Origin: Deltaproteobacteria bacterium
GTDB taxonomy: Bacteria; Desulfobacterota; Desulfobacteria; Desulfobacterales; ETH-SRB1
Direction of reading: 5' to 3'
NCBI GenBank assembly: GCA_019314185.1
Contig: JAFCZU010000261.1
Span: forward strand, 1 to 7,698
DNA: 7,698 bases
Shown here: one piece after another, positions 7,276-7,698 of the stretch
Layout: each line of letters starts with the position of its first letter
Position numbering within the stretch: the stretch's first letter is position 1
Program-made: the position numbers and the translations under genes
Notes under the pieces: generated by a model
The model's database searches: none
Seen by the model: only the letters and a program-made list of their open reading frames with translations
Told to the model about the DNA's origin: nothing

Positions 7276-7357
7276 CCTAAATGGAGCGATTTTTTACTCG
7301 ATCTGCACCGATCTCTTGCGCATAAAGGCTTCGCAAAAAATCGCTCAACTTAGGTTT
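7274..7357 (-). repeat. Dispersed hairpin repeat, copy 2 (inverted relative to copy 1)
   Basis: A long inverted repeat with 22-base arms: 7274-7295 pairs with 7335-7356 at 20 of 22 positions (mismatches only where ATG faces CAA). The central ~39 bases contain smaller self-complementary pieces (GATC/GATC, GCG/CGC). The part 7275-7314 is the reverse complement of the copy-1 sequence at 1191-1230 with 6 differences. The left arm begins within the lon TAA stop. It may protect or end the lon transcript, but no T-run follows the stem, so it is not a standard intrinsic terminator. No coding capacity. Confidence 0.8.
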
Positions 7358-7361
7358 AAGC

Positions 7362-7391
7362 TTGACATTATTTTATTATACTGTTAATAAT
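7362..7391 (+). promoter_or_regulatory. Putative promoter for the tRNA-Val/tRNA-Asp unit
   Basis: A perfect -35 hexamer TTGACA (7362-7367) is followed after 18 bases by AATAAT (7386-7391), 5/6 to the -10 consensus. Predicted transcription would begin near 7398, about 50 bases before tRNA-Val. It starts 4 bases after the right arm of hairpin repeat copy 2. The fit and position are good; no other promoter-like pair was found closer to the tRNAs. Confidence 0.5.
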
Positions 7392-7397
7392 ACGTTT

Positions 7398-7433
7398 TTC
7401 CCGATGAGCAATTTATAGGTCGGGAATTTTTTT
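7398..7433 (+). terminator. Intrinsic-terminator-like hairpin before tRNA-Val
   Basis: Stem TTCCCGA (7398-7404) pairs perfectly with TCGGGAA (7420-7426) around a 15-base loop, and seven T residues follow (7427-7433). This has the form of a Rho-independent terminator and could end the lon transcript. It lies downstream of the putative tRNA promoter at 7362, so it could also attenuate it. The long loop and short stem make it a moderate candidate. Confidence 0.5.
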
Positions 7434-7445
7434 ATTGAAGTCTCC

Positions 7446-7521
7446 GGGCGGGTAGCTCAGTTGGGAGAGCATCGGCCTTACAAGCCGAGGGTCACAGGTT
7501 CAAGCCCTGTTCCGCCTACCA
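7446..7521 (+). tRNA. tRNA-Val (anticodon UAC)
   Basis: The 76-base tRNA includes encoded CCA (7519-7521). The acceptor GGGCGGG (7446-7452) pairs with TCCGCCT (7511-7517), with G-U wobbles at both ends of the stem (1:72 and 7:66). The anticodon stem TCGGC/GCCGA encloses loop CTTACAA, with anticodon TAC at 7479-7481. The T-arm is ACAGG-TTCAAGC-CCTGT. It is followed after 32 bases by tRNA-Asp and probably cotranscribed with it. Confidence 0.97.
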
Positions 7522-7541
7522 CAAAATTTATTCAGCGTTAA

Positions 7542-7659
7542 GCATTTCATCTTGGGGGTGTAGCTCAGATTGGTTAGAGCGCCGGCCTGTCAAGCCGGAG
7601 GTCACGAGTTCAAGTCTCGCCACTCCCGCCACAAATATCAAAGGGTTGCATTTCATCTT
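7542..7659. repeat. 12-base direct repeat flanking tRNA-Asp
   Basis: GCATTTCATCTT occurs at 7542-7553, immediately before tRNA-Asp, and again at 7648-7659, after it. Both copies follow a tRNA whose end reads CCACAAA, so the two tRNA 3' spacers look related. The first copy runs directly into a tRNA; the second runs into unassigned sequence. The feature spans both copies and the tRNA between them. Confidence 0.6.
7554..7631 (+). tRNA. tRNA-Asp (anticodon GUC)
   Basis: The 78-base tRNA includes encoded CCA (7629-7631) and discriminator G (7628), an aspartate identity element. The acceptor GGGGGTG (7554-7560) pairs with CACTCCC (7621-7627) with one G-U pair. The anticodon stem CCGGC/GCCGG encloses loop CTGTCAA, with anticodon GTC at 7589-7591. 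The T-stem ACGAG/CTCGC has an A-C mismatch at its outer pair (7604/7620). Confidence 0.97.
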
Positions 7660-7698
7660 TTCGGGCTTTCAGCCAATTTGCAAATTCGATATCTCTTA
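7660..7698. other. Right-edge tail, unassigned
   Basis: The 39 bases after the second GCATTTCATCTT copy contain a small hairpin GGCT-TTC-AGCC (7664-7674) and a perfect 12-base palindrome AATTTGCAAATT (7675-7686). Nothing identifies a gene, and the window ends here. Confidence 0.35.

Noticed and set aside
7274..7357. Repeat copy 2 as a standard intrinsic terminator of lon
   Set aside because: The stem is long but no T-run follows it; the better terminator shape is at 7398-7433.
7554..7698. tRNA-Asp 3' end as an integration (att) site of a genomic island
   Set aside because: The 12-base repeat is outside the tRNA, lies before and after it, and no integrase is visible in the window.

Overview
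The window is AT-rich bacterial chromosome carrying a housekeeping protein-quality-control cluster. Its order is tRNA-Leu, tig (trigger factor), clpP, clpX, lon, tRNA-Val, tRNA-Asp, all on the + strand. A divergent cell-wall amidase gene lies at the left end. The tig-clpP-clpX-lon order is common in proteobacteria and related phyla. The amidase with an export signal points to a Gram-negative cell. The protein style and tRNA neighbours suggest a low-GC Desulfobacterota/Deltaproteobacteria-like organism (Desulfobacterales would fit), but that placement is an inference from memory, not a measured result.

Layout: 1-220 has no gene and ends in degenerate decamer repeats. 221-979 (-) encodes an exported N-acetylmuramoyl-L-alanine amidase. 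980-1243 is AT-rich spacer ending in a hairpin-forming dispersed repeat (copy 1). 1244-1330 is tRNA-Leu(UAG). tig follows after 42 bases (start 1373, not the upstream TTG). The 145-base tig-clpP spacer holds a degenerate heptamer array. clpP (GTG start 2841) and clpX (ATG 3457) are one base apart. The 132-base clpX-lon spacer holds two more heptamer arrays, in the opposite orientation. lon runs 4840-7275. Copy 2 of the dispersed hairpin repeat, inverted relative to copy 1, overlaps the end of lon's stop codon. It is followed by a promoter-like TTGACA element, a compact terminator-like hairpin, and the two tRNAs, whose spacers share a 12-base direct repeat.

How the genes work together: trigger factor meets nascent chains at the ribosome exit and helps folding. 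ClpX unfolds tagged or damaged proteins and feeds them to the ClpP chamber. Lon is a single-chain ATP-dependent protease for misfolded and regulatory proteins. All four proteins are full length with intact catalytic and ATPase motifs. The amidase cleaves peptidoglycan side chains during cell separation or wall turnover and is only a neighbour.

I see no novel multi-gene system, mobile element with a transposase, or CRISPR array. The unexplained signal is in the spacers: three separate short-repeat families (decamer, heptamer, and a hairpin repeat of roughly 70-85 bases) occupy most of the sizeable intergenic regions.
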